NCBI RefSeq assembly: GCF_021389935.1
Contig: NZ_CP089979.1
Location: 4,197,001 to 4,261,000 of the forward strand
From: Fulvivirga ligni
Lineage (GTDB): Bacteria; Bacteroidota; Bacteroidia; Cytophagales; Cyclobacteriaceae
Reading direction: 5' to 3'
DNA length: 64,000 nt
The position numbers and the translations under genes are program-made. The notes beneath the pieces are model-generated. The model was not told the DNA's origin. It saw only the letters and a program-made list of their open reading frames with translations, and searched no databases. Positions 1 through 9,252 of this stretch are shown here, in pieces. How positions within the stretch are numbered: the stretch's first letter is position 1; each line of letters opens with the position of its first letter.

Positions 1-1665
1 AACAACATACAGCAGATAGAAATCATAGAAGGACCTATGGCCGTGAATTATGGGGCCGATGCACTAGCTGGTGTGATCAATATCATTACCAAGAAAGAAA
101 TTAGTCCTCAATGGAAGTTGAACCTCAAGCTGCATGAGGAGACCGTAGAAAATTCCTACAGCATTTTGGATGAAGGAATTCATGCTCCTGCTGCAACTTT
201 TGCCTATCAGGCTACTGACAAATGGTTTTTTCAAGGTGAAGGGCGCTACAATAAATTTGGTGGCTGGATTGGCGATCTTGAAAATTATGATGATAGAAAT
301 CGCCAATGGTATCCGAAGGAGCAATATAACCTGGGTGGCTTAGCGCGCTATAGCTCTGAAGGTTTTGAACTCTACTATCGCACTAATTATCTGCATGAAA
401 CTATAGAAAATTTAGGAACGCCAAGCACTGGACTTTACGATGCGAAAGCAAATGATGAAGAGTACATCACCACCAGATGGAATCATCAACTTCAATCAGA
501 AATAACCTGGGGTAAGCTGAAACTTCAGCCTGTTCTGTCTTATACCGATTATCTGAGAATTACTGATGCCTACACACTCAACCTGGTCACTAATGATAGA
601 GCGACCACTAAACAGGATTCCGTTTCCTTCAAAACCATCTTCCACAGAAACACCCTGAACGGCATAAAATGGGCCTGGGGAAGCGCTGAAATAGGCTTTG
701 ACAGCAACCATGAAACCGCCAGCAGTACTAAGCTCAGTGATGGTGATAAATCAGCTACGGACCTTAACTTATTTATCAGCGCAGAGATAAAAGCTGGTGA
801 AAAGCTTCTGATTAAACCCGGCATTAGATATGGCTACCACAGCATTTACAAAACGGCTCCCTCCCCTGCCGTAAATTTTAAATACCATATTTCTGACAAT
901 TCTCAAGTTCGTTTAGGTTATGGCAGGGGATTCAGGGCGCCGTCTCTCAGAGAATTATACCATGAGTTTATTGACACCAATCACCGCATTATTGGTAACG
1001 AAGAGCTGGAACCAGAATATTCACATCAGGTGAATGCTGATTACACCCAATTTCTATTTAATCAACGAGTTAAAACCACCGTATCTGGTTTTTATAACTA
1101 TATCAAAAACAGGATAGGCTACATCACTCCTCAGGAGAACAATCCTGACCAGGCCACCACTTATCAAAACATATCCGAATACAAGACTACCGGAGGATCA
1201 TTTAGCACTCAGTGGCAGCACTCTAACCTATCGGTGAGTGCGGGCTTCAGCTATATTGGCACCTATCAAAACCTTAACCTGAGCTATGATGTACCGCAGT
1301 TCTTATTTGGAACTCAACTGACAGGCAGCTTTGAATACAGACTACCCAAGCCGGAGCTATCCTTTTCGCTATTCTATAATTATAATGGAAAGTCTAAAGG
1401 CTACAACCTGGTGGAAGAAGGTGAGGAAATGGTTCCTAGACTACAGAGCCGAGACGCCTATCATTTTTTAGACCTTACCGTTGCGAAACCAATCAATGCC
1501 TGGGCCAGCGTTTCTGTGGGTTCTAAAAATCTATTGAATGTAACTACAGTAAATAACAACCTCAATTCAGGTGGAGCACATTCCAGCAGCACCGGCCAGA
1601 CTTCTATAGGATATGGCAGATCTTATTTCATACAAATGAATTTCAATTTACAATCCAATAAATAA
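1..1665 (+). CDS. TonB-dependent outer-membrane receptor, heme type, 5'-truncated by window edge
   Basis: The frame is open from base 1; the first ATG (37) lies inside the plug domain, so the true start is upstream of the window. The first visible residues are the end of a plug domain (IEIIEGPMAVNYGADALAG, then VINIITKK), followed by a 22-strand-type barrel that ends with an aromatic C-terminal strand. A FRAP-type box (GFRAPSLRELY, around base 931) followed by a TNH motif and an N-E-L-x-PE stretch is typical of HmuR-like heme receptors (family knowledge). The stop is 11 bases before a HmuY-like lipoprotein gene, so the two probably form one transcript. Role inferred: TonB-powered uptake of heme or a heme-carrying ligand across the outer membrane. 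Substrate is inferred from context; another iron chelate is possible. Confidence 0.88.
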   Translation, partial: NNIQQIEIIEGPMAVNYGADALAGVINIITKKEISPQWKLNLKLHEETVENSYSILDEGIHAPAATFAYQATDKWFFQGEGRYNKFGGWIGDLENYDDRNRQWYPKEQYNLGGLARYSSEGFELYYRTNYLHETIENLGTPSTGLYDAKANDEEYITTRWNHQLQSEITWGKLKLQPVLSYTDYLRITDAYTLNLVTNDRATTKQDSVSFKTIFHRNTLNGIKWAWGSAEIGFDSNHETASSTKLSDGDKSATDLNLFISAEIKAGEKLLIKPGIRYGYHSIYKTAPSPAVNFKYHISDNSQVRLGYGRGFRAPSLRELYHEFIDTNHRIIGNEELEPEYSHQVNADYTQFLFNQRVKTTVSGFYNYIKNRIGYITPQENNPDQATTYQNISEYKTTGGSFSTQWQHSNLSVSAGFSYIGTYQNLNLSYDVPQFLFGTQLTGSFEYRLPKPELSFSLFYNYNGKSKGYNLVEEGEEMVPRLQSRDAYHFLDLTVAKPINAWASVSVGSKNLLNVTTVNNNLNSGGAHSSSTGQTSIGYGRSYFIQMNFNLQSNK

Positions 1666-1676
1666 CACATAATACA

Positions 1677-3077
1677 ATGAATATGAACAAATTATACACT
1701 TTTTTATTACTGTCACTAACCCTGATAATTGCCTCCTGTGGTGATGATGATTCTGGGCCGGAGCCAGTATCTCTCAACTTTGAAAACACCACCATTGGCG
1801 TAAGCGGATCAAGTGATGCCACCGCCACCATTATATTTTCAAGACCTGCTGAGGTAGCAGGAACATTGGTTGTCACCATCACGGCGGGAGACTTGGTTTA
1901 TGGTGCAAGCAATGACTTTTTCACTGCCCCTGCCGCTGAAAATAATGTAATCAACATTCCATTTGTCGAGGGAGAAGAATCTGTTGAAATTACAGTTTCA
2001 CAAGGTGAAGCCTTAAATATCGAGGAAGACAAAAGCATCTCACTTGCTATTGCAGCTGAGCCGAGCACTGATTTCCTTATTGGTAATAATCAATCAGTTA
2101 CTGCCACTTTCTCTGAAAACTATGTTACCCCTTCTGCCGCTGTAACAGCAGACGTAGGCGGTGAAGCCAGAGACTATTTCTACTTTGTAGATTTAGATAA
2201 GTTTGTCATGACCAAAGTAAATAGAAACAACTATGACCTGGCTTTGGAATCATCTGGAGAGGGATTCAACATTCTACTAAATGCCAGCACCTTAATGCTT
2301 GCTCAGGAAACCGAAGAGACCGAATTTACAGCCATTACTCCTGAAGATACCGTTGGCCTCAGCCTACAAAGTAGTAGCAATTTAGATATCCCTGAAGGTG
2401 GCAGCATGTTTAGTGGAGACTTATCAGAAACGGTATTCTATAACTGGGATGTAGATGGAGACCTGAGTAATGTTTACATCATTGATAGAGGCGTCACAGC
2501 GAATGGCGAAGGTGCCGAATCCAGAGGTTGGAAAAAGGTGCAGATCAGCAAAGATGGTAATGATTACATTGTTCACGCTGCTAACATAGACGGCACTGAT
2601 GATCAAACATTTACAATTAGCAAATCGTCTGACTACTCTTTCAAATATGTGCACCTGAGTAACGGTGAGGTGCCTGTAGAGCCTAAAGCTAATGAATGGG
2701 ATATTTTGGTAAGAGCCACCTCTCAGTTTGTACAAATGGGGCCAACCATGAGTCATATTTACAACTCGCAAGCCGCTTACCATAACTTCTTCGGCAGCAC
2801 CAAAACTGCCAGAATTGATCTGGAAGAAAGTGACAAGACCTATGAAGATGTGAGCTTAGCAGATGCTACTTCTGCATTAAATGCGAATGAAGAAGATTTC
2901 AATACCATTGGTATAAGCTGGAGAGGCTTAGGTGAAAACTACTCTTATGTTGCTTACCCTGATCAGGTTTACATCATTGAAGATGCCAATGGAAATATCT
3001 TCAAGCTTCAATTTACTTCATACTATAACAATGACAACGAAACCGGACCACAGTTCCAGTTTGAGCACTTGAATTAA
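1677..3077 (+). CDS. hmuY: HmuY-family heme-binding lipoprotein with N-terminal beta domain
   Basis: 466 aa. It has a lipoprotein signal with Cys21 in the lipobox IASC followed by GDDDSG, the Bacteroidota surface-export pattern. Residues about 30-145 look like a Calx-beta/Ig-like beta domain. The remainder matches HmuY architecture: a YFYFVDLDKFV opening strand, a WDILVRAT segment, and the C-terminal YPDQVYIIEDANGNIFKLQF core ending in a Tyr-rich strand. HmuY proteins take heme from host or environmental hemoproteins and pass it to the partner TonB receptor encoded just upstream. The N-terminal extra domain makes it roughly twice the length of the Porphyromonas type protein. A second ATG two codons in is an equally possible start. 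Iron-dependent regulation is expected but no operator was identified. Confidence 0.72.
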   Translation: MNMNKLYTFLLLSLTLIIASCGDDDSGPEPVSLNFENTTIGVSGSSDATATIIFSRPAEVAGTLVVTITAGDLVYGASNDFFTAPAAENNVINIPFVEGEESVEITVSQGEALNIEEDKSISLAIAAEPSTDFLIGNNQSVTATFSENYVTPSAAVTADVGGEARDYFYFVDLDKFVMTKVNRNNYDLALESSGEGFNILLNASTLMLAQETEETEFTAITPEDTVGLSLQSSSNLDIPEGGSMFSGDLSETVFYNWDVDGDLSNVYIIDRGVTANGEGAESRGWKKVQISKDGNDYIVHAANIDGTDDQTFTISKSSDYSFKYVHLSNGEVPVEPKANEWDILVRATSQFVQMGPTMSHIYNSQAAYHNFFGSTKTARIDLEESDKTYEDVSLADATSALNANEEDFNTIGISWRGLGENYSYVAYPDQVYIIEDANGNIFKLQFTSYYNNDNETGPQFQFEHLN

Positions 3078-3090
3078 ATCTTTAAAGAAT

Positions 3091-4020
3091 ATGAAACAGT
3101 TAACAATGATTATGCTTCTTTTGAGCCCCGCCTTAGTGTGGGCTCAAAAGAGCAAAAAGCAAGACATCGCTTCCATCAAAGCCATGACAGGCTGCTATAA
3201 GGTATATTTCAATTTCGCAGAGACCTTCTCTCCGCAAAGAGATTATGAATACCATGACAATTATGCCTCTCATGCTTATGAATATGTAGCGTTAATTGAA
3301 GACGGATCAGACAAACTTAGTCTGCAACATTTATTGGTTATTCGTGATACCATGGTCATTAAGCACTGGCGACAAGACTGGATTTTCCAGGACACTGATT
3401 TATACACTTATGATAAAGACAAAACCTGGAAGCCTGTAACCTTATCTAAAGAAGAGGCTAAAGGCCAGTGGACACAAGAGGTGTATCAGGTAGATGATAG
3501 CCCAAGGTATGAAGGTTCATCTAGCTGGATACATGTGGATGGCAGAAATTATTGGGAAAACACTACCGATGCACCACTTCCGAGACGTGAATACACTAAG
3601 CGTGATGATTACAATGTGATGGTGAGAAGAAACCGTCAGGAAATTACTGAAGAGGGATGGGTTCATGAGCAGGATAACGATAAGGTGCTGAGAGCTGATG
3701 GCTCTGACAAGCTCATTGCTCAGGAAAAAGGCATGAACAACTATAACAAAGCTGATGAAAGCAAGTGTGCAGCTGCTAAAACGTGGTGGGCAGAAAACGG
3801 TGCTTTCTGGGCAGATGTTCGTGCGGTATGGGCCGAGGTATTTGATACCAGAAAGACGTTAGCCTTCGAAACTAAAGTAGACGAGAAGCATCTTTATGAG
3901 AGACTTTTTGCCCTACAAGATGACTTTAAAGGAGATCATGATAGTGAAAAAACTAAAGCCGAAATAAGAAAGGCTATCCAGCTTTACATTAAAGGCGATA
4001 TTCAACTAGCCAGTAAATAG
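3091..4020 (+). CDS. Periplasmic DUF6607-like protein of the heme operon
   Basis: 309 aa with a Sec signal peptide ending around residue 19 (PALVWAQ). The mature protein is rich in Trp, Tyr and charged residues, with a cluster reading HWRQDWIFQDTDLYTYDKD and a later YEGSSSWIHVDGRNYWE. It has no membrane segment and no enzyme motif that I recognise. The pattern resembles a Bacteroidota family of unknown function that I recall as DUF6607, often found beside HmuY-type genes; this assignment is from memory. It starts 13 bases after the HmuY-like stop, so it is almost certainly co-transcribed. A role in heme handling or assembly of the receptor-lipoprotein pair is inferred from position only. Confidence 0.6.
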   Translation: MKQLTMIMLLLSPALVWAQKSKKQDIASIKAMTGCYKVYFNFAETFSPQRDYEYHDNYASHAYEYVALIEDGSDKLSLQHLLVIRDTMVIKHWRQDWIFQDTDLYTYDKDKTWKPVTLSKEEAKGQWTQEVYQVDDSPRYEGSSSWIHVDGRNYWENTTDAPLPRREYTKRDDYNVMVRRNRQEITEEGWVHEQDNDKVLRADGSDKLIAQEKGMNNYNKADESKCAAAKTWWAENGAFWADVRAVWAEVFDTRKTLAFETKVDEKHLYERLFALQDDFKGDHDSEKTKAEIRKAIQLYIKGDIQLASK

Positions 4021-4036
4021 TTGATTTTGTTGAAGT

Positions 4037-4079
4037 CCTCATTGGCCGGAAGAATTGAGTCCCTTCCGGCCAAGTGAGG
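4037..4079. terminator. Hairpin between convergent genes
   Basis: Inverted repeat with arms 4037-4052 and 4063-4079 (core TTGGCCGGAAG / CTTCCGGCCAA, flanked by CCTCA / TGAGG with a one-base bulge) and a 10-base loop. It lies between the ends of two convergent genes. There is no long T-tract on either side, so it is a likely bidirectional transcript-end hairpin, not a textbook intrinsic terminator. Confidence 0.6.
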
Positions 4080-4086
4080 CACAACA

Positions 4087-5163
4087 CTATTTCTTCACAC
4101 CCTCAGTTTTAATCCATTCAGCGATCAGAGTTAATACACCTGGCGTAAAAGCTTTATCCAATGTGGCATATTCCATTGAGCTGCCCGTATTAGCCTTTTG
4201 AAATAGATGATTTGCTTCTGGAAATACCTTTACTGTTACTCGTTTGTTACCCGCTTCTTTTAAAGCTTGCTCCATTACAGGCCTGTTGTCTGATTCTGTT
4301 ACTTGTAAATCCTTTCCCCCAAACAATAACAAAATGGGCTCATCTACTTTCTTCAAAGTAGGCAAAGGATCATAGCTAATAAAGAACTTAATCCACTCGC
4401 TTTGGAATTGCTTATAGGCATTTGTGGCTTGAGTTTTACTGAATAAATCAGGATCAGTGATACTGTTTTTAATAGCATCGGGCAATTTTTTAATGCTTTC
4501 TTTTAAAAGTGAAGCGATTGAATCTACAGCTTGCTCTTCTGAGAGAGAATTTGCACTCATCATCTCCATAATTATGGAATTTACCTTTAACGCTTCCTCA
4601 ATATAATCTTCAGTAAAGGTTGGGTTCTGTGCTAGCATGGCTTTTTGCTGAGTAGCTATCACATCCTTCCCCGGAATTCCCGGACCAGCCAACAAGATCA
4701 GAAAATCGACTTCTTCACTTTGAACCTCTACCATTGGAGCAATAATTCCTCCTTCGCTATGCCCCAACATACCAATACTGCTAATGTCCTTTCTTTCACT
4801 CAGGAGATGAACTGCAGCCAAAACATCATCAGCTAGCTCCGCTGAGGTAGAGTGGCCTACAGATTTCCCAGTAGACTTCCCTACTCCTCTTTCGTCATAG
4901 CTGAGCACGGCTATACCTGCCTCATTAAGGCTATCTGCCATTATCTTAAAAACCTTGAAACCCATGAGATCACTATCCCGATCTTGCGCGCCACTACCAG
5001 ATATAAGTATAACCACCGGAAAAGGTCCATCTCCTTTTGGGAAAGATAACGTTCCTTCCAGTTTAGTTGAATCATTGGTGAAGCTTACTTCTTCAGAACG
5101 GTAATCCTGCGCATAGACATGGCCTGCAAGACAGAATAATATTATTAGGGCTAATTTCTTCAT
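4087..5163 (-). CDS. Secreted alpha/beta-fold hydrolase
   Basis: 358 aa with a signal peptide (LAGHVYAQ, cleavage near residue 19). An N-terminal beta domain (EGTLSFPKGDGPFPV) leads into the hydrolase fold with the oxyanion segment ISGSGAQDRD and the nucleophile elbow GHSEGG (Ser136). The acid is probably in LLLFGGKD (about residue 300) and the base His in PEANHLF (about residue 325). This layout is common to the secreted BAAT/dienelactone-hydrolase-like group annotated in Bacteroidota as alpha/beta hydrolase. It is expected to hydrolyse ester or thioester bonds in the periplasm, but the substrate cannot be told. It is divergent from the ArsR-type gene and shares a 65-base intergenic space with its operator-like site, so it may be co-regulated. 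Confidence 0.85.
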   Translation of the reverse strand: MKKLALIILFCLAGHVYAQDYRSEEVSFTNDSTKLEGTLSFPKGDGPFPVVILISGSGAQDRDSDLMGFKVFKIMADSLNEAGIAVLSYDERGVGKSTGKSVGHSTSAELADDVLAAVHLLSERKDISSIGMLGHSEGGIIAPMVEVQSEEVDFLILLAGPGIPGKDVIATQQKAMLAQNPTFTEDYIEEALKVNSIIMEMMSANSLSEEQAVDSIASLLKESIKKLPDAIKNSITDPDLFSKTQATNAYKQFQSEWIKFFISYDPLPTLKKVDEPILLLFGGKDLQVTESDNRPVMEQALKEAGNKRVTVKVFPEANHLFQKANTGSSMEYATLDKAFTPGVLTLIAEWIKTEGVKK

Positions 5164-5185
5164 GAGGTTAATTTAAAAACAATAT

Positions 5186-5201
5186 TTCGATATTTGTCGA
5201 A
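5186..5201 (+). promoter_or_regulatory. Putative SdpR operator overlapping a -7 box
   Basis: TTCGATATTTGTCGAA is a palindrome (TTCGA, six-base spacer, TCGAA) located 28 bases before the ArsR-type start codon. It contains GATATTTG (5189-5196), one mismatch from the Bacteroidota -7 consensus TAnnTTTG. A repressor bound here would block its own promoter, as known for SdpR-type autorepressors. Inferred; no binding data. Confidence 0.45.
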
Positions 5202-5228
5202 TTATGAAAGTTTATTTACATTTAACTT

Positions 5229-5483
5229 ATGAATAAGGCATTTAAAGCTTTAAACGACGCTACCAGAAGAGAGATACTTGAACTTTTAAAGCACGGTGAC
5301 ATGAGTGCTGGAGATATCGCCGAACATTTTGACATTGGCAAACCAAGCATTTCTCATCACCTGGACCTATTAAAACAAGCTGATTTGGTGACGTCTGAAA
5401 AGAGAGGGCAATATGTGATCTATTCGCTGAACACCACGGTGATAGATGACCTAATGGCCTGGATGCTTAATTTAAAAAAGTGA
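5229..5483 (+). CDS. sdpR: ArsR-family winged-helix autorepressor (SdpR-like)
   Basis: 84 aa, standard length for the short SdpR type. The winged helix-turn-helix fills the whole protein: LNDATRREILELLKHGDMSAG, then the recognition helix IGKPSISHHLDLLKQADLV, and the wing EKRGQYVIYSLN. None of the metal-binding Cys motifs of arsenic or cadmium sensors is present. The next gene, 13 bases on, is an SdpI-type membrane protein. In Bacillus, SdpI captures the toxin SdpC and titrates SdpR to the membrane, relieving repression of the pair. The same logic is inferred here. A palindromic site lies in the promoter. Confidence 0.85.
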   Translation: MNKAFKALNDATRREILELLKHGDMSAGDIAEHFDIGKPSISHHLDLLKQADLVTSEKRGQYVIYSLNTTVIDDLMAWMLNLKK

Positions 5484-5496
5484 AACCTCCATAACC

Positions 5497-6150
5497 ATGA
5501 AAACTTCTATAACCAAAGAGCTGTTTTTAATTTTGCTCATGCTTCTGCCCATCATTACCCTGGGTATTTATTACAACCAACTCGCCGCAGAAGTACCCAC
5601 ACATTTTAACATATCAGGAGAAGCGGACGACTGGACGAAGAAAGAGAACCTATGGTATATCATGCTAGGCTTACCGCTATTTATGTATTTACTCTTTAAA
5701 TTCATTCCCCGATTTGACCCTAAGAAGAAGATAACAACTATGGGTTCTAAATATTACACCATTCAGGTTATCTCCAGCGCGTTAATTACGGCGCTTTGCT
5801 TATTTATGATATTCTCCGGCGTTTATGAAAGTATTTCTTTTAGCAAATATGGCCATTTTATGCTCTTAATATTTCTGGCAGTACTGGGTAATTATATGCA
5901 ATCAATAAAGCCGAATTACTTCATAGGAGTAAAAACCCCCTGGACATTAGAAGATCCTGAAAATTGGAGAAAGACCCACAGATTCACCAGTAGACTCTGG
6001 ATGTTTGGCTGCCTGATACTTTTCATTGTCGCCATAGCCATTCCAGCCTACGGGACAAAAATTGCTATCTGGGGAGTCACCGTTTTGGCCTTCGTTCCTA
6101 TTGCCTATTCATTTTGGCTTCATGCCAATAAGAAAAAACAGGAGGTCTAG
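5497..6150 (+). CDS. sdpI: SdpI-family membrane immunity/signalling protein
   Basis: 217 aa with about six membrane segments. The N-terminal DUF1648 region contains PTHFNISGEADDWTKKE. The C-terminal SdpI domain contains YFIGVKTPWTLEDPENWRK and ends in hydrophobic helices. Family knowledge: SdpI gives immunity to the SdpC peptide toxin and acts with SdpR as a signalling pair. No sdpC-like gene is visible nearby, so the system may defend against toxins of other cells or sense envelope stress. Its stop codon shares the palindrome CTAG (6147-6150) with the stop of the convergent receptor gene, a four-base tail-to-tail overlap. Confidence 0.87.
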   Translation: MKTSITKELFLILLMLLPIITLGIYYNQLAAEVPTHFNISGEADDWTKKENLWYIMLGLPLFMYLLFKFIPRFDPKKKITTMGSKYYTIQVISSALITALCLFMIFSGVYESISFSKYGHFMLLIFLAVLGNYMQSIKPNYFIGVKTPWTLEDPENWRKTHRFTSRLWMFGCLILFIVAIAIPAYGTKIAIWGVTVLAFVPIAYSFWLHANKKKQEV

Positions 6151-8402
6151 TTTACCAGATTATATCTGACCCCCAGGAATGTTCTTCTACCCTGCATTGA
6201 GGCAAAATTATAACCCGGGTCAAAAGTATAGCCGTAAGGGTTATTAACAGGATCATCTACTTGCTTATCAAATGGATCGAAGGCGCGCATTATAGGATCA
6301 TTTGGAACAAAATTGAATAGGTTTTTTATGCCACCATATACTTCAAAAGACCTATTCAACTTCTTGGTGAGCTGAACATTAACTATGGCAAACCAGGGTG
6401 AATACTCAGGGCGGTAGTCATTGGGCAAAACTGGTAAGCGCATGGGCCCGTTCCATTGACCGGTAAGATCCAACTCGAAAAACTTAGGGAAATTATAAGT
6501 AGCCGTGAAAGTGCCTGACCATTTAGGAGCATGAAGCTGTTGTGATTTGTACTCATCTCCATGCTCATCTTCTTCTACCTGATATACATCCATAAATGAC
6601 ACACCGGCTATGAGTTTCAAAGGAAAGTTAAAAACAAGATCGGTATTGAGCGAAACGCCTCTTGAAATAGCATATCCATCAAGATTATCATAGATGATCT
6701 TATCCGGACCTGAATCAAAATCACCTATTATCTTATTGGTAAAATATGAGTAAAAGCCTGTAATGTCCAGCCCTACAAAGAAATCATCATGCGGTATTTT
6801 CAGTTCGTAATTTAAGTTAACATTTAAAGACCGCTCTGGCAGTAGTTCTTCAGTAATGACCACCTCTCTGGCTCCTGTTAATGCAGCATGATCTTCGGTA
6901 AATAGATTTACTACTCTAAAACCTGTTCCAAAACTGCCTCTAATAATGTGATTTCTACTTGGTGAGAATTTATAAGCCAACCGTGGTGAGTTGACTCCAC
7001 CATGATTCTGATCATAATCAAACCGATAACCAAACAATAGCTTATGATCATCAGATACCTTCCACTCGTCCTGAATAAAGAAACCAGGAATGGGCGTATG
7101 TTGCGGCTGGTTGGTAGTGCCATCACTACTTGCTGTGGCAGGGGTATTGTCATCGTAGTTGGTATATCTGAAGGATGCTCCCAAAAGCAGGCTGTGTTTT
7201 TCTGATAACTGCATATCCCAATAGGTTTGAAGAAATGCCACCTGCTGAGTTGCAAAATAGGGCGTAGTGCCATACCATGAGTTTTGATTATGCCAATTAT
7301 AACTGAGTTGAGTAAATATATCCTGGTTAGATGGCCACTGATACATACCAATGAGTTCCACCCTTTTGGTATAAATACTTTCTCCATATACGCTGTCCGT
7401 TCCTCTCCATTTCTTGTCCCAGTTCATTTCACCTCCCCATCTGTCTTCATAGACATATCGGGCAGCCAGGCTTGCCATTTTGCTCTTTCTACGTTCAAAA
7501 TTCCATTTATTAAACACAGAAACACGATTTTGGAGCGTCATATCTGTGAAGTTGTCATCGTTGTTATCGATGGGATTTTGGTAGTTGTAATAATTAACAC
7601 CCAGCAAGCTACTGGCTTTACCTATTTTGTGCTTTATAGACGCATCAAAGCTTAATTCAGCCCAGCTCGTAGCAAAAACATCCGCACTGAGCAGCGGAGC
7701 ATTTTCTACCTTTTTAGTGATCACATTGATAATGCCTCCCATAGCTTCGGATCCGTACAATGATGATGCTGGCCCTTTCACCACCTCTATCCGTTCCACC
7801 ATACTATTGGGAATGCCATTAAGGCCATAAACTGTACTCAAGGCACTGACAATGGGCATACCATCAATTAACATCATAGTGTACGGACCTTCCATACCGT
7901 TAATATGAATATCGCCTGTATTGCAGACGCTACAATTAAGCTGAGGCTGCACGCCATTGACCATGCCTACCGCTTCAAAAAGACTAGGCGTAGGGTTCTT
8001 TTGAAATAGCTTAGGAGTTATTATTTCTACTGGCACCGGACTTTCAGCTCTACTTACCTCCTTCATAGTGCCTGTAATGACCACCTCACCAAGGGTGTGA
8101 CTATCCTCAGTGAGTTGCAAGTTCAATACAACCAAAGGTATATTAATATCTACCGAGCGCTTCAAGGTAGAATATCCTATGCTGGAAATGGTGAGCTCAT
8201 AAGTGCCATATGGCAAATCTTTGAGTTCAAAGTTTCCATTTGCATCTGTGCTGGCTCCTCTGTTTATCTGCTTCAAATAGACATTAGCGAAAGCTACTGG
8301 TTCATCCGAATTACGTATCGTTCCTCGGATTACACCATGCTGACCGAAGCCCATCAAACAGTAGAAATTAAGGATAGAAAAGACTAAAAACCTATACAAC
8401 AT
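6147..8402 (-). CDS. TonB-dependent receptor with carboxypeptidase-regulatory-like N-domain
   Basis: 751 aa. A signal peptide ends near residue 20 (LMGFGQ). Residues about 24-105 form the CarboxypepD_reg-like beta domain (VIRGTIRNSDEPVAFANVYL). The plug domain follows at about 115-230 (VVITGTMKEVSR to EAMGGIINVITKK), then the barrel. The plug carries a CxxC pair (NCSVCNTGDI, residues about 155-160), seen in a subgroup of Bacteroidota receptors linked to metal or cobalamin-like ligands (weak recollection). The last residues (FLGVRYNLVN) form the final barrel strand. It stands alone, without a SusD partner, so a small metal chelate is a more likely substrate than a glycan. The substrate is not determinable here. 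Confidence 0.9.
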   Translation of the reverse strand: MLYRFLVFSILNFYCLMGFGQHGVIRGTIRNSDEPVAFANVYLKQINRGASTDANGNFELKDLPYGTYELTISSIGYSTLKRSVDINIPLVVLNLQLTEDSHTLGEVVITGTMKEVSRAESPVPVEIITPKLFQKNPTPSLFEAVGMVNGVQPQLNCSVCNTGDIHINGMEGPYTMMLIDGMPIVSALSTVYGLNGIPNSMVERIEVVKGPASSLYGSEAMGGIINVITKKVENAPLLSADVFATSWAELSFDASIKHKIGKASSLLGVNYYNYQNPIDNNDDNFTDMTLQNRVSVFNKWNFERRKSKMASLAARYVYEDRWGGEMNWDKKWRGTDSVYGESIYTKRVELIGMYQWPSNQDIFTQLSYNWHNQNSWYGTTPYFATQQVAFLQTYWDMQLSEKHSLLLGASFRYTNYDDNTPATASSDGTTNQPQHTPIPGFFIQDEWKVSDDHKLLFGYRFDYDQNHGGVNSPRLAYKFSPSRNHIIRGSFGTGFRVVNLFTEDHAALTGAREVVITEELLPERSLNVNLNYELKIPHDDFFVGLDITGFYSYFTNKIIGDFDSGPDKIIYDNLDGYAISRGVSLNTDLVFNFPLKLIAGVSFMDVYQVEEDEHGDEYKSQQLHAPKWSGTFTATYNFPKFFELDLTGQWNGPMRLPVLPNDYRPEYSPWFAIVNVQLTKKLNRSFEVYGGIKNLFNFVPNDPIMRAFDPFDKQVDDPVNNPYGYTFDPGYNFASMQGRRTFLGVRYNLVN

Positions 8403-8569
8403 TAGTCAAAATATTTATTTATATAAACAAAATTAATAATTTAGATTTGTCTAAAAAATAAATGAATGTTCTTTTTTCGAATTCTTAATTATATATGTTA
8501 ACTTCTTAGTAACTGATCATCCTTATAATCCAAAAGGCAATATGTATTCACTTTTAAAACTTAATCGTT

Positions 8570-9109
8570 ATGAAAAAAGTAACATTACTATCGCTTGCAC
8601 TTTTGGTGTTTTTCATGTTTTCCTGTAAATCTGATGATGATGACGGGGATAAAGTAGCTTCCGGTTCAGTAACCTTTGATGGAGACAGTTATAGTCTCAC
8701 CAATGGCTTTATGATTGATTTTGGCGCTGATGGTGGCTTCTACAATATTGACTTTACCACCTACGATGGTAGTCTAAACATTGGAGAAGAAAAAATTGAA
8801 GGTTCCGTGGAAATATATGCAGAGCTGTTTGCTCCAGGCACTTCATTTTCGACCGGCACCTTTGAGTATCTATCCTATTTTGATGATCCTGAACCTGGTG
8901 ACTACTTCTTCAATTCATCTTACATCACTATTGACAGTGACGATGATGGAGAGATTGACAGCAATGATGATTCTTTTTCAGCCACAGGCGGTACCATCAT
9001 GCTATCCGGTAGCGGCTCTAACTACACCATCACTTACAATCTAACGTTTGCTAACAGCATGACGTTAACTGGCTCCGTATCTGGTAAATTCCAGGAAATC
9101 AACTTTTAG
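8570..9109 (+). CDS. Small acidic lipoprotein, unknown function
   Basis: 179 aa. Signal peptide MKKVTLLSLALLVFFMFSC with lipobox Cys19 followed by KSDDDDGD, a pattern for surface or outer-membrane lipoproteins in Bacteroidota. The mature part is almost all beta-strand, Gly/Ser/Asp-rich, with DDPEPGDYFF and a D-rich DSDDDGEIDSNDDS stretch (residues about 120-133) that could bind calcium. It ends with alternating hydrophobic strands (TITYNLTFANSMTLTGSVSG). I do not recognise the family. It is transcribed alone, divergent from the receptor gene. Confidence 0.8.
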   Translation: MKKVTLLSLALLVFFMFSCKSDDDDGDKVASGSVTFDGDSYSLTNGFMIDFGADGGFYNIDFTTYDGSLNIGEEKIEGSVEIYAELFAPGTSFSTGTFEYLSYFDDPEPGDYFFNSSYITIDSDDDGEIDSNDDSFSATGGTIMLSGSGSNYTITYNLTFANSMTLTGSVSGKFQEINF

Positions 9110-9197
9110 GAATGGACGGCCGTTCAGAGATTGGGCGGCCCTAATTTCCTCCCACAATCCCATTCTTCACTTAAAGTTGATATTTAGGACACTTCGC

Positions 9198-9228
9198 TTG
9201 TGCCCTGAAATAAAACTTATCATCTTTG
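9198..9228 (+). promoter_or_regulatory. Promoter for ktrBA
   Basis: TTG at 9198-9200 and CATCTTTG at 9221-9228, one mismatch from TAnnTTTG, are separated by 20 bases, the normal Bacteroidota spacing. Transcription would begin near 9235, leaving a leader of under 20 bases before the TTG start at 9253. This supports the unusual start codon. Confidence 0.6.
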
Positions 9229-9252
9229 TGCCCGCTATTTTAAAAATGGGAT

